DNA of 64,000 nt from Isoptericola croceus (lineage in GTDB: Bacteria; Actinomycetota; Actinomycetes; Actinomycetales; Cellulomonadaceae): assembly GCF_029382255.1 (NCBI RefSeq), contig NZ_JARLLG010000003.1, positions 310,001 to 374,000 on the forward strand, written 5' to 3'. Under the pieces are notes generated by a model. That model saw only the letters and a list, made by a program, of their open reading frames with translations. It did no database searches and was not told the origin of the DNA. Below are positions 24,440 through 35,700 of this stretch, in pieces. Position numbers and translations under genes: made by a program. Position 1 is the stretch's first letter; every line of letters begins with the position of its first letter.

Positions 24440-24674
24440 ATCACCACGACATCCCGGTCGGGCGCGAGGGCTGGTTCGTGGCGGACCTCGCCGACCTCCC
24501 CGACGCGCCCCGCCACGCCGAGCTGATCGACGGGAACCTGATCTTCATGACGTCGCCGCAACGTCGCTGGCACATCTAGCCGCTCAAGTACGCGTCAGCT
24601 GGCATCCGCAGCATGTGGCTGGTCGACGACGAGGACGGCGCCCGTTGCCGTTCGGCATCGAGATCGACCTGGCC
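24440..24674 (+). pseudogene. Uma2-family endonuclease remnant
   Basis: Plus-strand sequence reads GWFVADLADLPDAPRHAELI then DGNLIFMTSPQRRWH, the N-terminal Uma2 signature (ELIDG, SPS-RH). A TAG at 24577-24579 stops it. The same frame continues AGIRSMWLVDDEDG, the later Uma2 motif, and a different frame gives PFGIEIDLA, the usual C-terminal end. The core, including the catalytic Asp/Glu-Lys stretch, is deleted. This is a decayed accessory gene at the upstream edge of the BREX operon. Confidence 0.65.
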
Positions 24675-24772
24675 ACCTCACACAGAAGGTGGGCATCGGC
24701 GAACCCTTCTCGGCCAGGCTCGCATGGTCAGTCAGGCGCGACGCACACACCCGGCCATGGAACAATCCGGAC

Positions 24773-24811
24773 GCGGGTGCTGCACGCGACGTAGCGCACG
24801 GCAGCACCCGC
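24773..24811. promoter_or_regulatory. Perfect 11-bp dyad upstream of pglW
   Basis: GCGGGTGCTGC (24773-24783) and GCAGCACCCGC (24801-24811) are perfect inverted repeats around 17 nt, ending 43 nt before the pglW ATG. It could be an operator for the BREX operon, an RNA hairpin in its leader, or the terminator of the decayed upstream gene. The sequence does not decide between these. Confidence 0.45.
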
Positions 24812-24854
24812 ACTGCACGCAGCACACCAAGGACGACGACGGGACGCACTGCCG

Positions 24855-27800
24855 ATGGTTGACGACGCTGACGACGTCCACGACAGCGACGAGCCCGAGG
24901 AGAACAAGGACGCCAACCAGCGCAAGGACAGCGGGCTGCCGGACGAGTTCTGGCACGTGCTCGGCGAGCCCGCCTCCCCGGCGGAGGCTGCGGCCCTCCA
25001 CCAGTTCCGAAGGATGCTCCCGAACGACGGCGTCACGACGGCCTGGGTGAACCTGACGTTCATCGACGACGGCGGCCGCACGGGTGAGATCGACGTGCTG
25101 CTGCTGACCCGCTCCGGCTTCTACCTGGTCGAGCTCAAGGGCTGGGGCGGCTACATCCAGGGCGATCAGGTGCGCTGGCAGCTGCGTCGCGGCAACGTGG
25201 AGAACCCGCTGCTGCTGACGGACCGCAAGTCGAAGCGTCTGGCGAGCCTGCTCAAGCGCGGCCGATTCAAGGTGTCGCCGGAGGCTCGGCGGTCGCTGCC
25301 GTTCGTCAGGCCGCTGGTGGTGATGCACGGTGAGGGCTCCACGCTCGACCTGAGCAACAACGGCGAGACGAACGTCGTGACGCTCAACGGCTACAAGGTC
25401 AAGATCAAGGGCGAGCCGGTGCAGCGCCTCACGCAGTTCCTCGCGGCGGCAGCAGAGCATCCCCGGGACCGCATCGACGCGCGCCGCGCGCACCAGATCC
25501 GCACGGTCTGCCGGGCAGCCGGGTTCAAGCCCACGCCCAAGTCGCGAGAGGTCGCGGACTACGTAGTCGACCCGGACATCGACCCCGTCGCCGAGGGCCC
25601 GGACTGGCAGGACGTCGTGGTCAAGCACCCGGACGTGGACGGCGTGCTCAAGCGCATCCGGTTGTACGACATCACGCCGCGGGCGCCGAAAGACGAGCGC
25701 GCCCGGCTGGAGCGCCTGGCCAAGCGGGAGTATCAGCTCACGTTCGGCATCAACCACGACGGCATCACGGCACCGACGGAGTTCCGTACGACGCCGGACG
25801 GTCCGGCGCTGCTCTTCGATCATGACCCGCGCGAGATGCGCTTGGACGTGTTCCTGTCCAGCGAGCAGGGCCGCCGGCTAGTCCAGCCTGCGCGGGTAGC
25901 CCTGGTGCGCCAGCTTGGCGAGGTGCTGCGGTATGCCCATCAGCGTCGTATCCAGCACCGGGCACTGTCTCCGGCGCACGTGTGGGTGACGCCGCAGGGC
26001 GACGACCGCCCCGCCCGGGTGGCGGTCCGTAACTGGTTCGCGGGCTCCAAGGAGCGTTCGGAGACGACGACGCGGTTGTCGGTGCTCTCGGGGCATCCGT
26101 CGGACATCGCAGGCTCGCAGGATGCACGCGACCTGGTCTACCTGGCGCCGGAGAGCATCGACGCGGCGGGCGACGTGCCGGGGATCGCGGCGGACGTCTT
26201 CGGTCTCGGCGCTCTGGCGTACCTGATCCTCACGGGCAGGGCACCGGGTGCTGACCGCGCCGAGGTCGATGCCGCGCTGGAGCAGCGTGGCGGGCTGGAC
26301 CCGCGGCGCGCGTCGTCGGACGTGCCCGACGACGTCGCTGACGTGGTGCTGGCGGCCACCGCCCGGTGGGACGTCGATCGACTCTCGACGGTCGAGGACG
26401 TGCTGGAGCTGCTGAGCAGGCGGTGGCTCACGGTCCGCACGGAGGAGCCCGATGCGCCACGCCGCGAGGTCATCGATCCGCTGGACGCCGACGAGGACGC
26501 GGACCTCGACGACCGGTTCCTCGTCATGTCGAGGCGCGGCGAGGGTTCCTCGGGCCTGGCGCTCGGGGTTAAGGACATCGAGGCTGACGACCCGGACCGC
26601 GAGCTGATCCTCAAGGTCGCCCGCAACCAGGCCGCAACCGAGCGGCTGGCCGCAGAGGTGCGCGCGCTCGCCCAGCTCGATCACCGCCGGGTGGTTCGGC
26701 TGGTGGAGCCGGAGCTGCTGGAGGTCGGGGGCCGTGCGGCGATCCTCATGACGGATGCCGGCACGGAGACACTCGCGACCCGCTTGGCCAAGGAAGGCCG
26801 GGCAACGGTAGAGCAGCTGGAGCGCTACGGCGGCCAGCTGCTGGAGGCCATGGTGCACGTGGAGTCCACGGTGGGGTTCCACCGGGACGTCAAGCCTGCG
26901 AACCTGGGCATCATTCCGGATCCGGGCACGCGCAAGCCGTCGCTGGTGCTGTTCGATTTCTCGCTGTCGGCCGAGCCGGTGGACAACATCGAGGCGGGCA
27001 CGCCCGGCTATCTGGACCCGTACCTGGGGCGGGGACGACGACGGCGCTACGACCGGGCGGCCGAGCTCTGGGCAGTGGCGACCACCCTGTTCGAGATGGC
27101 GACGGGGTCGCTGCCGTGGTGGCCGCAGAACATGTCGCGGCCGTCGAAGGCGACCGAGGCACCGGTGGTCGAGCGGTCGTCGTTCGAGCCGAGCGTGTCA
27201 GCGGCGATGGCGCGCTTCTTCACGACAGCGCTGCACCCGGCCGCGAACCAGCGGCACGGCTCGGCGGCACAGATGGCCGAGGAGTGGCACCGCATCTTCG
27301 CCGCGCTGGACACGGGCGCCGCCGACGCCGAGGCGAACGACGAGCTGGCCGCGCGTGTCACGGCGGACACGCCGCTCAGCGAGGCGGGGCTGTCGGCCCG
27401 AGCGCTGTCGGGGGCGCGCCGCCTGGACGGCGTGGTAACGGTGAGCGACCTGCTGGGCACCTCGCCGGTGACGGTGAACGCGATCCCGGGGCTGGGCGAG
27501 CGGTACCGCAAGGAACTGGCGCGGCGCATCTCGCAGTGGCGCGAGGCGCTGACATCCCCGGCGGAGGCGCCGTCGCGCGGCACTGAGCAGCGCGTCGAGC
27601 GGCTCCTGGCACGCATCGACAGGCCGGACGACCAGGCGACCATCCGCGCAGTGCTGGAGGGTCTCGACGGCAACGACTGGCCGGAGCTCGCAGACGTCGC
27701 CACTCACCTGGGGCGTACGCGCCCCCAGGTGAGCGCCGCGGTGCAGGCAGCCGTGGAGCGCTGGTCGGGCCACGGCCAGTCAGTCCTGGACGAGACCCGC

Positions 27801-29138
27801 AGCACCGTGGTCAGGCTGCTGGCCGAGGCGGGCCGCGTGATGACCCGCCGGGAGTTGGCGCGCGCGCTGGCCGCCAACCTGGGGTCGCTGCGTTCTGGAC
27901 CAGAGCGTCTGCGCGCCGGGACGGCGCTGCTGCGCGCGGTGGTGGAGCTGGATGCCCGGCACCCGGACCCTCGCCTGGAGCTGCGCCGGCGGCGCCACCC
28001 GGCCAAGGACGACCTGCTGGCGTTGCACAAGTCAGCCGACCCGCTCGGTCAGGATGTCGAGCATCCGGACGCGGATGTCCTGACCGAGCTGGCCGCCGAG
28101 CTGGGCGACACCGCCGACGCCCTGGTGGCGGACGGCATCGTGGCGTTCTCCCGGGCGGCGCCGGAGCTGGAGGGCACGGCGCGCTCGGTCACCGGCGCCG
28201 CCCCACAGATCGGGTCGCGGCGCCTGCTGCGCCTCGCGGCAGCCGCCTCGACGCGGGCGCATGTGTCGGTGAGTTTCGACGAGCTGTATCCGGCGGACCT
28301 TGAGCCTGCCACGGCGCTGGAGGTGTCGATGCGGGGCCGCCCAGCGCGTCCAATCGCCCGCGAGGCCCTGCGCGCCAACGTGGTGGCACGCTTCGGCGGG
28401 GTGGAGTTCCCGCCGTCGGGCCCGGCGCTGGACGCGCTGGTCCACGAGGTGCTCGGCATGACGGCGCAACGTAACGGCGACGACACGGTCTACGAGCCGC
28501 AGCAGCGGGGCACGACGACGGCGTTCGGTTCCACGACGCGGCACGGCTCGGCGCCCGTGTCACCCACGCACGAGGCCGAACGGGAGCTGGCCCGCACGCT
28601 ACCCCGGCACTCAGCCCTGACGCTGTGCACGCGGCCGCGCTACTACGCCCGCGCGGTGGCGGACCTGTCCCGCGCGTACGGCGTCGAGGTGCTGGATGTG
28701 CCCCGGCTGCTGGTGGACGCCACCCGCGAGACGGCAGCACGCCACGGCATCGACTGGGGCTTCCTGCTGGGCGTGGACGCGGGGCCCGCGGGCGGCGCGG
28801 ACCGGCAGCGGATGGCCACGCTGGTGCGCCAGGCCGTGGAGCCGGTGTGGCGCGAGCAGATGGCCCGCGACGTGCCACTGCTGGTGACGCACGCCTCTCC
28901 CCTGGTCCGCTACGGGCTGGGGCCGCTGCTGGCCGAGATGCTGGACCTGGCCACCCCGCGGCCGGCGGCGCGCTGGCTGCTGGTGGCGCGCGACGGCCGC
29001 TCGGACCGCCCGCTGCTGGACGGCGAGCCCGTCCCGGTGGGCGTGGCAGGCTGGGTGGACCTGCCCGCTCATCTGTCGGCGTTCGGCTCCGAGACTGCAC
29101 GACCTGACACCGTTCGACCTGAGGGAGATGCCCGGTGA
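24855..29138 (+). CDS. pglW: BREX-2 serine/threonine kinase with NERD domain
   Basis: A 1427-residue protein and the first gene of the type 2 BREX (phage growth limitation) operon. The NERD nuclease-like domain (about 45-160) has GEIDVLLLT with D80 and VELKGW with E93/K95. A first kinase-like domain (about 285-540) is degenerate: its catalytic loop reads HRALSPAHV near 368, with no catalytic Asp. The second kinase domain (about 553-800) looks active, with HRDVKPANL at 676-684 and DFSLS at 701-705. A helix-hairpin-helix-like segment (VNAIPGLGERYRKELARRI) and a long C-terminal part follow. PglW is the Pgl-system kinase; its partner is not certain. The ribosome site is weak. The stop overlaps the pglX start (GTGA). 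Confidence 0.92.
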   Translation: MVDDADDVHDSDEPEENKDANQRKDSGLPDEFWHVLGEPASPAEAAALHQFRRMLPNDGVTTAWVNLTFIDDGGRTGEIDVLLLTRSGFYLVELKGWGGYIQGDQVRWQLRRGNVENPLLLTDRKSKRLASLLKRGRFKVSPEARRSLPFVRPLVVMHGEGSTLDLSNNGETNVVTLNGYKVKIKGEPVQRLTQFLAAAAEHPRDRIDARRAHQIRTVCRAAGFKPTPKSREVADYVVDPDIDPVAEGPDWQDVVVKHPDVDGVLKRIRLYDITPRAPKDERARLERLAKREYQLTFGINHDGITAPTEFRTTPDGPALLFDHDPREMRLDVFLSSEQGRRLVQPARVALVRQLGEVLRYAHQRRIQHRALSPAHVWVTPQGDDRPARVAVRNWFAGSKERSETTTRLSVLSGHPSDIAGSQDARDLVYLAPESIDAAGDVPGIAADVFGLGALAYLILTGRAPGADRAEVDAALEQRGGLDPRRASSDVPDDVADVVLAATARWDVDRLSTVEDVLELLSRRWLTVRTEEPDAPRREVIDPLDADEDADLDDRFLVMSRRGEGSSGLALGVKDIEADDPDRELILKVARNQAATERLAAEVRALAQLDHRRVVRLVEPELLEVGGRAAILMTDAGTETLATRLAKEGRATVEQLERYGGQLLEAMVHVESTVGFHRDVKPANLGIIPDPGTRKPSLVLFDFSLSAEPVDNIEAGTPGYLDPYLGRGRRRRYDRAAELWAVATTLFEMATGSLPWWPQNMSRPSKATEAPVVERSSFEPSVSAAMARFFTTALHPAANQRHGSAAQMAEEWHRIFAALDTGAADAEANDELAARVTADTPLSEAGLSARALSGARRLDGVVTVSDLLGTSPVTVNAIPGLGERYRKELARRISQWREALTSPAEAPSRGTEQRVERLLARIDRPDDQATIRAVLEGLDGNDWPELADVATHLGRTRPQVSAAVQAAVERWSGHGQSVLDETRSTVVRLLAEAGRVMTRRELARALAANLGSLRSGPERLRAGTALLRAVVELDARHPDPRLELRRRRHPAKDDLLALHKSADPLGQDVEHPDADVLTELAAELGDTADALVADGIVAFSRAAPELEGTARSVTGAAPQIGSRRLLRLAAAASTRAHVSVSFDELYPADLEPATALEVSMRGRPARPIAREALRANVVARFGGVEFPPSGPALDALVHEVLGMTAQRNGDDTVYEPQQRGTTTAFGSTTRHGSAPVSPTHEAERELARTLPRHSALTLCTRPRYYARAVADLSRAYGVEVLDVPRLLVDATRETAARHGIDWGFLLGVDAGPAGGADRQRMATLVRQAVEPVWREQMARDVPLLVTHASPLVRYGLGPLLAEMLDLATPRPAARWLLVARDGRSDRPLLDGEPVPVGVAGWVDLPAHLSAFGSETARPDTVRPEGDAR

Positions 29139-32100
29139 TCGACTCTGCCGCCCTGCTGAAGGATCTGAGGGCGCAGCTGCGGCTGCTGCAGGCAGACCTG
29201 ACCGAGCGGGCCGAGGATCCACAGATCGAGTGGTCCACCCGCCTCCAGGCGGAGTACGCCGAGGCAGTCGAACGCCAGCGCACGGGGTTGTCGTGGCTCG
29301 CGTGGCGGGACAACCAGGTGGACCAGGCGGCCGTGGCGTGGCTGGTCTCGACGACGTTCCTGCGGTTCTGCGAGGACAACGCGCTGCTGGCGGGCGCCCG
29401 GGTGGCGGGGCGGCAGGTTCCGGTCGGCTGGATCACGGGCCCGGGCGAAGGCACGCAGCGTGCCGAGGAGAACCTGGACGCCTATATCCGCAGCGATGCC
29501 GAGCATCGTTCGCACAGCCGACGTCACTGGCTGCAGCAGGGCTTCGCGGTGCTGGCCGCCCAGCCCGCGGGTGCGGCGCTGATCGACCGGCGGCACAACC
29601 CGGTGTGGTCGGCGACCATCTCGGGCGAGGCCGCCGCGGCACTGATGGCGTTCTGGCGCCGCACGACGCCGGACGGTGACCTGGTGCACGACTTCACCGA
29701 CGCATCGCTGGACACCCGGTTCCTGGGCGACCTGTACCAGGACCTGTCGGAGCACGCCAAGAAGACGTACGCGCTGCTGCAGACGCCGGAGTTCGTCGAG
29801 GAGTTCATCCTCGACCAGACCCTGGAGCCCGCCGTGCGCGAGTTCGGCCTCAAGGGACTGCGGGTCATCGACCCGACGTGCGGGTCGGGGCACTTCCTGC
29901 TGGGCGCCTTCGAGCGGCTGCACGCCAAGTGGCTCGCGGACGCACCGGCGATGGGCGCCCGCGAGCGCGTGCGCACCGCGATGGCGTCCATCAGCGGGGT
30001 GGACCTCAACCCCTTCGCGGTGGCGATCGCCCGCTTCCGCCTCACGGTGGCGGGAATGCGTGCCGCCGGGGACACCAGCCTCGCAGGGCTGGCCCCGATG
30101 GGCTTCCGCCTGGCGATCGGCGAGTCCCTGCTCGGCGCGCAGGGCACCCAGGACACCTTCGACGACGCGATGTTCGGCCAGCTGAACCTGGGCGACACGC
30201 TCGCGGCCGACGACGGCGCCACCGGCGTGTTCGAGTACGCCACGGAGGACCTGGGCGACTACCGGGGCATCCTGACCACCGGGCAGTACCACGTGGTGGT
30301 GGGCAACCCGCCGTACATCACCGTCAAGGACAGCACGCTGAACCGGAAGTACCGCAAGGCGTATCCGACGGCGCACCGCCAGTACGCGCTGTCCGTGCCG
30401 TTCATGGAGCTGTTCTTCCGGCTGGCGATCCGCGGCGCGCAGGGGGTGCCCGCCGGGTACGTCGGTCAGATCACCGCGAACTCCTTCATGAAGCGTGAGT
30501 TCGGCAAGAAGCTCATCGAACAGTTCTTCGGTGGCAGAAGCAGTGAGCCGTCCCTGTTGGCCAACCCGGCCGACCTGACCCACGTCATCGACACGTCAGG
30601 GGCGTACATCCCGGGGCACGGCACACCGACCGTGATCATCGTCGGACGGCGCAGGTGGCCCGAGGCAGGCATCGTGCGCGCCGTGCTCGGGGTGCGCGGC
30701 GAGCCCGGGCAGCCGGACAACCCGGCGAAGGGCAAGGTGTGGACCGAGATCGTGCAGCACCTGGCCGAGCCGGGCTTCGACGGGACGTATGTGTCGGTCA
30801 CGGATCTGGATCGCGAGGTCCTGACGAGCCACCCCTGGTCCCTCAGCGGCGGCGGTGCCGACCAGGTGCTCGACCTTCTCAACGCTGTGAACGGCCGTCT
30901 GTCACGCCATGTAGATGAGATCGGTTTCGGTGCCGTGACACGGGAGGACGACGCCTTCATGGTCGGCGTCGGAACCCTGCGGCGGCAAGACGTGCCAGAG
31001 GCTCACCAGCGGGCACTGGTCGAGGGCGAGTACCTTCGTGACTTCACCGAACCTACAGAGGCAACGGTCAGCGCCTGGCCCTACGACACGGAAACGCTCA
31101 AGGCAGCTGACGACCCGAGCATTCAGCGGATGCTCTGGCCCTGGAAGCACCGCCTCGTCGGCCGCGTGGCCTACGGCAAGACGCAACTCGAACGCAAGTT
31201 GCACTGGTTCGAGTACTCGATGTTTTTCGACAAGCGCTACCGCCGCCCGCTGTCGATCGCGTTCCCCTTCGTGTCCACCCACAACCACTTCGTCCTGGAC
31301 CGGGGCGGGAAGGTCTTCAAGCAGACCGCGCCGGTGATCAAGCTGCCCGAGGGGGCGAGCGAGGACGACCACCTGGAGCTGCTGGGGGTGCTGAACTCGT
31401 CGGCGGCGTGCTTCTGGCTCAAGCAGGTCAGCCACGACAAGGGCAACGGCGGAATCGGCGGCGGAATCGCTGACCAGGAGTGGGAACGGTTCTTCGAGTT
31501 CACCGGCACCAAGCTGCAGGAGTTCCCCCTCCCGCCGGGGCTGACACCGGACCGCGGCCGGGTGCTGGACTCGCTCGCCCGCGACCTCCAGGCCACCTCC
31601 CCGCGCGCCGTCGTCGAACGCTGGGTCGCCGACCCTGGTGGTCGCGCGCTGACCGACGCACTGGCCGAGGCCGAGCAGTCCACCGCACGCCTGCGGGCCC
31701 GGATGGTCTACGAGCAAGAAGAGCTCGATTGGCACGTCTACCACCTGTACGGCCTCATCGACGAGCCGCTCACCGACTCTAGGAGCGGAGTCGACTCCCT
31801 CGACCTGGGCGAGCGGGCCTTCGAGATCGCGCTCGCCCGCCGCGTCGCCGCCGGCGACGAGGACACCGCGTGGTTCGCCCGGCACGGCTCGGACCCGATC
31901 ACCGAGATCCCGGCACAGTGGCCCGCCACTTACCGCGACCTGGTCCAGCGGCGCCTGGACCTCATGGCAGATGACCGCAGCATCCGCCTGCTGGAGAGGC
32001 CCGAGTTCAAGCGCCGCTGGCTACGCGAGCCCTGGGCCAAGCAGCAGCGCGCCGCCGTACGCGACGCCCTGCTGGACCGCCTGGAGGACCCGGCGCTGTG

Positions 32101-32791
32101 GCGCGACGCCCAGGGCGTGGTCGTGCGTAGCCTCACCGACCTGGCCCACGCCCTGCGCCACGACCAGGTCGTGGCCGGTCTCGCCGTCGTGCTCTCCGGA
32201 ACCGGCAACCCCGACCTGGCGGATGTGCTCGCCGTCGCCCTGGACGAGGCCGTGCCGTATCTCGCCGCCCACCGGTACAAGCCCCAGGGGCTGGAGAAGT
32301 TCCGCACCTGGCAGCAGACCTGGGACCTGCAGCGGTGCGAGGACGCCGGCGAGGAGGTCACTATCCCCGTCCCCCCGCGGTACGCCACGGCCGACTTCCG
32401 CCGCCCCGAGTACTGGCGGGCCCGCGGCAAGCTCGACGTGCCCAAGGAACGGTTCATCGCCTACCCCGACCTGCGCCGCCAGAACGACCCCACGCCCGTG
32501 CTCGGATGGGCGGGCTGGGACCACCGCGACCAGGCGCTCGCGCTAGCGCGCGAGCTGCCCGCCCTGCAGGCCGACGGCGACACCGATGCGCTCACTGCCG
32601 TGCTCGCCGGGCTGGTCGAGCTCGAACCATGGCTGCACCAGTGGCACCACGAGATCGAGCCGCAGTTCGGCGTCTCGCCCGCACAGATGATCACCCAGGT
32701 GCTCGACACCACGCTGTCCGCGCTGGCGACCACGCGCGAGCAGGTCACCGCAGATGTCCAGCCGCCGCCCACCCGCGCCCGGAGGAAGTAG
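29135..32791 (+). CDS. pglX: BREX-2 adenine-specific DNA methyltransferase
   Basis: A 1218-residue methyltransferase that should mark host DNA at adenines so that the BREX/Pgl system tells self from phage. SAM-binding motif I is DPTCGSGHF (246-254). The catalytic N6-adenine motif IV is NPPY (391-394). GGIGGGIADQEWERFFEF and LQEFPLPPGL are PglX-type blocks in the target-recognition half. The C-terminal third (DEEVTIPVPPRYATADFRRPEYWRARGKLDVPKERFIAYPD in part) is typical of the BREX-2 version. The GTG start overlaps pglW by 4 nt. In Streptomyces coelicolor pglX is phase-variable through a G-tract; I saw no long homopolymer tract here. Confidence 0.94.
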   Translation: MIDSAALLKDLRAQLRLLQADLTERAEDPQIEWSTRLQAEYAEAVERQRTGLSWLAWRDNQVDQAAVAWLVSTTFLRFCEDNALLAGARVAGRQVPVGWITGPGEGTQRAEENLDAYIRSDAEHRSHSRRHWLQQGFAVLAAQPAGAALIDRRHNPVWSATISGEAAAALMAFWRRTTPDGDLVHDFTDASLDTRFLGDLYQDLSEHAKKTYALLQTPEFVEEFILDQTLEPAVREFGLKGLRVIDPTCGSGHFLLGAFERLHAKWLADAPAMGARERVRTAMASISGVDLNPFAVAIARFRLTVAGMRAAGDTSLAGLAPMGFRLAIGESLLGAQGTQDTFDDAMFGQLNLGDTLAADDGATGVFEYATEDLGDYRGILTTGQYHVVVGNPPYITVKDSTLNRKYRKAYPTAHRQYALSVPFMELFFRLAIRGAQGVPAGYVGQITANSFMKREFGKKLIEQFFGGRSSEPSLLANPADLTHVIDTSGAYIPGHGTPTVIIVGRRRWPEAGIVRAVLGVRGEPGQPDNPAKGKVWTEIVQHLAEPGFDGTYVSVTDLDREVLTSHPWSLSGGGADQVLDLLNAVNGRLSRHVDEIGFGAVTREDDAFMVGVGTLRRQDVPEAHQRALVEGEYLRDFTEPTEATVSAWPYDTETLKAADDPSIQRMLWPWKHRLVGRVAYGKTQLERKLHWFEYSMFFDKRYRRPLSIAFPFVSTHNHFVLDRGGKVFKQTAPVIKLPEGASEDDHLELLGVLNSSAACFWLKQVSHDKGNGGIGGGIADQEWERFFEFTGTKLQEFPLPPGLTPDRGRVLDSLARDLQATSPRAVVERWVADPGGRALTDALAEAEQSTARLRARMVYEQEELDWHVYHLYGLIDEPLTDSRSGVDSLDLGERAFEIALARRVAAGDEDTAWFARHGSDPITEIPAQWPATYRDLVQRRLDLMADDRSIRLLERPEFKRRWLREPWAKQQRAAVRDALLDRLEDPALWRDAQGVVVRSLTDLAHALRHDQVVAGLAVVLSGTGNPDLADVLAVALDEAVPYLAAHRYKPQGLEKFRTWQQTWDLQRCEDAGEEVTIPVPPRYATADFRRPEYWRARGKLDVPKERFIAYPDLRRQNDPTPVLGWAGWDHRDQALALARELPALQADGDTDALTAVLAGLVELEPWLHQWHHEIEPQFGVSPAQMITQVLDTTLSALATTREQVTADVQPPPTRARRK

Positions 32792-32795
32792 CCCG

Positions 32796-35700
32796 ATGAG
32801 CCAGGATGTAGCCATGCTGCTGCGCGACGCGATCCACATCAAGCCCCAGGTGCACGACGACGACTTCGTGCTGCAGATCAGCCGCATCTCCCAGGCGCAC
32901 GCCCAGATGGTGCGCGACTACGTCGTCACCGAGGAGATCGCCGCCCAGTTCGACGAAGGCCTCGGGCTCGTCGCCGCGGCGATGACCGGCCCAAACCGCT
33001 CCAAGGGGGCTTTCGTCCACGGCTCCTTCGGCTCCGGCAAGTCGCACTACATGGCGGTGATGCACCTGCTGCTCACCGGGGACACGCAGGCCCGCTCCCT
33101 GACCGGGCTGGGCGGCGTCGTCGCCAAGCACGCCGACGTGCTGGACAAACGCTTCCTCGCCGTGGACTACCACCTCATCGGGGCGACATCCTTCGACGAC
33201 GCCCTGTTCACCGGCTACCTGCGCACCGTCGCCGCCAAGCACCCCGACGCCCCGCTGCCGGTGCTGCAGCACGCCGACCAGATCCTCGCCGACGCCGACA
33301 ACCTGCGCGCCCAGATGGGCGACAAGGCATTCTTCGCCCCGCTCGCCGCGCCCGGCAGCACCACCGACCCCGGCGCCGACCTGTCCGGCTGGGGCACCTT
33401 CGCCACCTCCGGCGCCATGACAGCCGCCGACTACGACCGCGCCCGGCGACAGCCGCCCGGTGACCCCGAGCGTGACCACCTGGTCTCCCAGCTCACCCAG
33501 CATTACTTCGCTGCGTCGAAGGGAGCGGGCACCTGGCTGGACATGACCGCCGGCCTGCAGGCCATGACCCACCACGCCCAGGCGCTCGGCTACGACGGCG
33601 TCGCGCTGTTCCTCGACGAGCTGGTGCTGTGGCTCGCCAACCACGTGCGCAACAGCGAGTTCATCGCCACCGAGACCGCCAAGGTCACCAAGCTCGTCGA
33701 GACCGGCGCCAGCAACCTGGCCGTGCCGCTGGTCTCCTTCGTCGCGCGGCAGCGCAACCTCAAGGACTTCCTCGGGGACGCCGGCGTCGGCGCGGAGAAG
33801 GTCGCCGTCGACGACAACTTCAAGCACTGGGAGTCGCGCTTCACCCCGATCACCCTGCCGTCGACGTCGCTGCCGCGGATCGTGCACCGGCGCCTGCTGC
33901 AGCCCACCGGCGAGGCGGGCGAGGCGGCGCTCGCCGAGGCGTTCACCCGCGTGCGGGCCAACCCCGCCACCACCACGCACCTGCTGTCTGGGGAGATGCA
34001 CGCCGACGGCGTCGCCTTCGAGCAGGTCTACCCGTTCGCCCCCGCGCTCATCGACGTCATGGTGGCCCTGTCCAACGTGATGCAGCGATCGCGCACCGCG
34101 CTGAAGATCATGAGCGAGCTGCTGGCCCGCGGCTACGACGACCTGACTGTCGAGGACGTCATCCAGGCCGGGGACATCTTCGACCTCGTCGTCCTGGAGG
34201 ACGACAAGGGCCCGCTCGACGTCGAGCTGCGGCCGCTGTTCACCACCGCGCGGAACTTCTACACGCTCAAGATGCGCCCCTACCTGCTCGACAAGCACGG
34301 CCTCGACGCGGCAGCCGCTGCCTCAGCGCCGCGCGACTCGGCGTTCCGTCGCGAGGACCGGCTGGCCAAGACGCTGCTCATCTCCGCCCTGGTGCCCCAG
34401 GCCGCCTCGATGCGCCACCTGACCGCTTCCAAGCTCGCCGCGCTGAACTTCGGGTCCGTGTCCGCGATGATCCCCGGCTTCGAGGCCCAGACTGTCGTCA
34501 ACCTCGTGCGCGAGTGGGCCGCCGAGTGGGGCGAGATCACCATCGCCCAGGACGTGGCCGACCCGATCATCACCATGACCCTGTCCGGCGTGGACACGGA
34601 CGCCCTGCTCGAGCAGGTCGCAGGGCACGAGACCACCGGGGACCGCGAGCGCCTCGTGCGCGACCTGCTGGCCGAGGCGCTCGGCGCGCAGAAGGACACC
34701 TCGATGTCCGGGGTGGACTACACGCTCGACCACACGTGGCGCGGGCAGCGCCGCACCGTGGACGTCATCTTCCGCAACCCGCGCGACGAGAACCTCGCCA
34801 CCGAGACGCTGCGGGCCACGGACGGCCGGTGGCGGCTGGTGGTGGCGTTCCCGTTCGCTCCGGGCGACCAGGACCGCGCGGTCGACAACCGGGTCAAGAT
34901 CCAGCAGCTGCAGGCCGACGGCGTGGAGTCGGACACCATCGTGTGGCTGCCGCAGTTCCTCACCGACGCCCGGGTGCGGGACCTCAGCCGCCTGGTCCAG
35001 CTGCGCTACCTGCTCAGCGGCAGCGTCTTCGACAAGCATGCGGTGTCCCTGCCGCTGGCGGACCGGGAACCGGCGCGCCGCGACCTGACCAACCAGCGCG
35101 ACAACCTCACCGCGCAGATGATCGACGCGCTCAAGCGTGCCTACGGCGTCGAGACGCCCACGGAGGCGCACGTCGCGGGGATCGACGCGGGGTGGGAGAC
35201 GTTCCACACCCTGGACCCGCGGTTCACACCGGCCAACCCCAGCGCCGCGACGCTGCGCGGCGCCGTCGACGGCGTGCTCGCAGCGGCGCTCGACGCCCGG
35301 TACCCGGGGCACCCCCAGATCGAGAACCCGGGCGCCGAGGTGCGCCGCGCGGAGGCCGCCGCTGTGCTGACCCTGGTGCGCGAGGCGATGGCCACAGGTG
35401 GGCGGATCGAGACCGTGGAACGCGCGGTGCTCAAGACGGTACGTCGCGTCGTCGTCGGCTACGGTGTCGGGCACCTGAACGAGTCCACCTACCACGTCTC
35501 GCAGGCCACGTTCCGCTGGCACGACGACTTCCGCACTGCCGCCGCGAGCGGCAACCCCACGGTGGCCGACCTGCGCCGCGCTCTGGAGAAGTACGGGCTG
35601 ACCGAGCTGATGCAGGACCTGCTCATCTTGGCCTGGGCAGCCCTGACCGATCGGCAGCTCATGCACGGGCCCACCGCTCTGGGGGAGGTGACGCTCGGCG

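Noticed and set aside
31447-31470. Tandem GGCGGAATCGGC repeat in pglX as a phase-variation tract
   Set aside because: It encodes GGIGGGI, which looks like a conserved PglX segment, and 12-bp units would not shift frame.
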